Shown: positions 63,363-64,000 of the stretch, in pieces
How positions within the stretch are numbered: position 1 is the first letter of the stretch
How the letters are laid out: each line of letters opens with the position of its first letter
From: Gallaecimonas xiamenensis 3-C-1
Lineage (GTDB): Bacteria > Pseudomonadota > Gammaproteobacteria > Enterobacterales > Gallaecimonadaceae
DNA length: 64,000 nucleotides
Direction of reading: 5' to 3'
Assembly (NCBI RefSeq): GCF_000299915.1
Contig: NZ_AMRI01000004.1
Coordinates: 62,001-126,000 of the forward strand
Program-made: the position numbers and the translations under genes
The notes under the pieces: model-generated
Databases searched by the model: none
What the model saw: only the letters and a program-made list of their open reading frames with translations
Told to the model about the DNA's origin: nothing

Positions 63363-64000
63363 TCCTGGTTACCGGCGCCAATGGCCGTCTCGGTAAGGCG
63401 CTGGTAACCCAAGCCAGGGCCCAGGGGCTGCCGGTTGTGGGGCTGGATCTGGCGCCAAGCGATTATGCCAGGCCCTGCGATCTGCGCCGCGACGCTCTGG
63501 AGCCGTTAATGGCAGGGGTGAGCGCCGTTATCCACTGCGCCGCCCTCCATGGCCGCCACCTGGACCTGGGCTTTAGCCGCCAGGCCTTTGTGGACACCAA
63601 CATCGGTGCCACCTTGCGGCTCTTGGAAGCGGCCAAAAACCAGGGGGTGGGGCGCTTTATCTATACCAGCACCACCTCCTTGTACGGCAGCGCCATGGAA
63701 GATGATCGCCAGGCGGTGTGGGTAGATGAGCAATTGCCGGTGGCGCCCCGGGATATCTACGACATCACCAAGCAGGCGGCCGAAGCCCTGTGCCGGGATT
63801 TTTTCGAAAAGGACTTTGTCACGGCGGCGCTGCGAGTGTCGCGCTTTATGGACGAACCGGCCAATGCCATCGCCAATTACCGGTTGTACCGGGGCCTTGA
63901 CGAGCGGGACGGGGCCCGGGCCCACCTCAAGGCCCTGACTGCGCCGCTGGCGCGCTTCGAGATCTTTAACGTCTCCAACCAGTCTCCCTTTACCCGCGCC
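63359..64000 (+). CDS. NAD-dependent epimerase/dehydratase family protein, 3' truncated by window
   Basis: The frame from ATG 63359 is open to the window end (214 codons). MILVTGANGRLGKALVTQA is the extended-SDR nucleotide motif, VIHCAALHGRH and SLYGS follow, and the catalytic YDITKQAAE (Tyr-x3-Lys) is present. It is a nucleotide-sugar-epimerase-like enzyme; substrate unknown. It overlaps the mgtC-like gene by 4 bp. The C-terminus is outside the window. Confidence 0.9.
   Translation, partial: MILVTGANGRLGKALVTQARAQGLPVVGLDLAPSDYARPCDLRRDALEPLMAGVSAVIHCAALHGRHLDLGFSRQAFVDTNIGATLRLLEAAKNQGVGRFIYTSTTSLYGSAMEDDRQAVWVDEQLPVAPRDIYDITKQAAEALCRDFFEKDFVTAALRVSRFMDEPANAIANYRLYRGLDERDGARAHLKALTAPLARFEIFNVSNQSPFTRA

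Overview
The window is a dense, GC-rich bacterial chromosome segment from a gammaproteobacterium. Support for that placement: an IF3 gene with an AUU start after thrS, a Phe-rich leader peptide and attenuator before pheST, the serC-aroA-cmk-rpsA-ihfB and lapA-lapB-pyrF orders, and an aryl polyene (APE) cluster. The mix of genes (rhombosortase, DUF3833/DUF2878 photolyase operon, GGT) would suit a marine or estuarine genus such as Gallaecimonas; that genus guess is inference. No tRNA, rRNA, CRISPR array, insertion sequence, phage or attachment site was seen.

Region 1 (1-12300) is the distal part of an APE pigment cluster, entered mid-gene. Thirteen genes on the + strand nearly all overlap at start/stop codons: starter ligase end (apeH), dehydratase (apeI), glycosyltransferase-acyltransferase fusion (apeJ), an aromatic ammonia-lyase, thioesterase (apeK), LolA-like carrier (apeL), MMPL exporter (apeM), lipoprotein (apeN), ketosynthase (apeO), dehydratase (apeP), ketoreductase (apeQ), ketosynthase (apeR) and a flavin-dependent-halogenase-like protein, then a terminator. 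The ACP genes and apeC are not in the window and presumably lie upstream.

Region 2 (12300-30150) is mostly housekeeping: two small lipoproteins, a GNAT acetyltransferase, nrdB-nrdA with paired NrdR boxes, gph-ubiG, gyrA, serC, a chorismate mutase with an odd C-terminal half, aroA, cmk, rpsA with a hairpin leader, ihfB, lapA-lapB-pyrF and a ComEA-like protein.

Region 3 (30150-41650) is mixed: rhombosortase, DTW tRNA modification enzyme, thioesterase, an unannotated 32-residue microprotein gene with its own terminator, gamma-glutamyltranspeptidase, aromatic/aspartate aminotransferase, rsuA, a DUF4287/DUF5655 protein, rlmJ, a CPXCG protein, tandem His-rich secreted paralogues, a fructosamine-kinase-like protein, a START-domain protein and an M28 peptidase.

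Region 4 (41900-49680) is the translation cluster thrS-infC-rpmI-rplT-(pheM)-pheS-pheT-ihfA, with three visible RNA-level controls: AUU start, infC-rpmI hairpin and pheM attenuator. A DUF1853 gene follows convergently.

Region 5 (49750-58605) is a ten-gene operon of overlapping ORFs: DUF523/DUF1722, a MerR-type regulator with a degenerate cobalamin-like domain, photolyase, NTF2-like, SDR, FAD amine oxidase, DUF1365, cyclopropane-type methyltransferase, DUF2878, chalcone-isomerase-like and DUF3833. It reads as a light or singlet-oxygen response module combining DNA repair with membrane-lipid modification.

Region 6 (58600-64000): a probably leaderless methyltransferase gene within a perfect inverted repeat, a cupin-like protein lacking a DNA-binding domain, a thioesterase, a chemoreceptor with a sigma-28-type promoter and altered amino-acid-binding residues, an MgtC family protein, and the start of an NAD-dependent epimerase.
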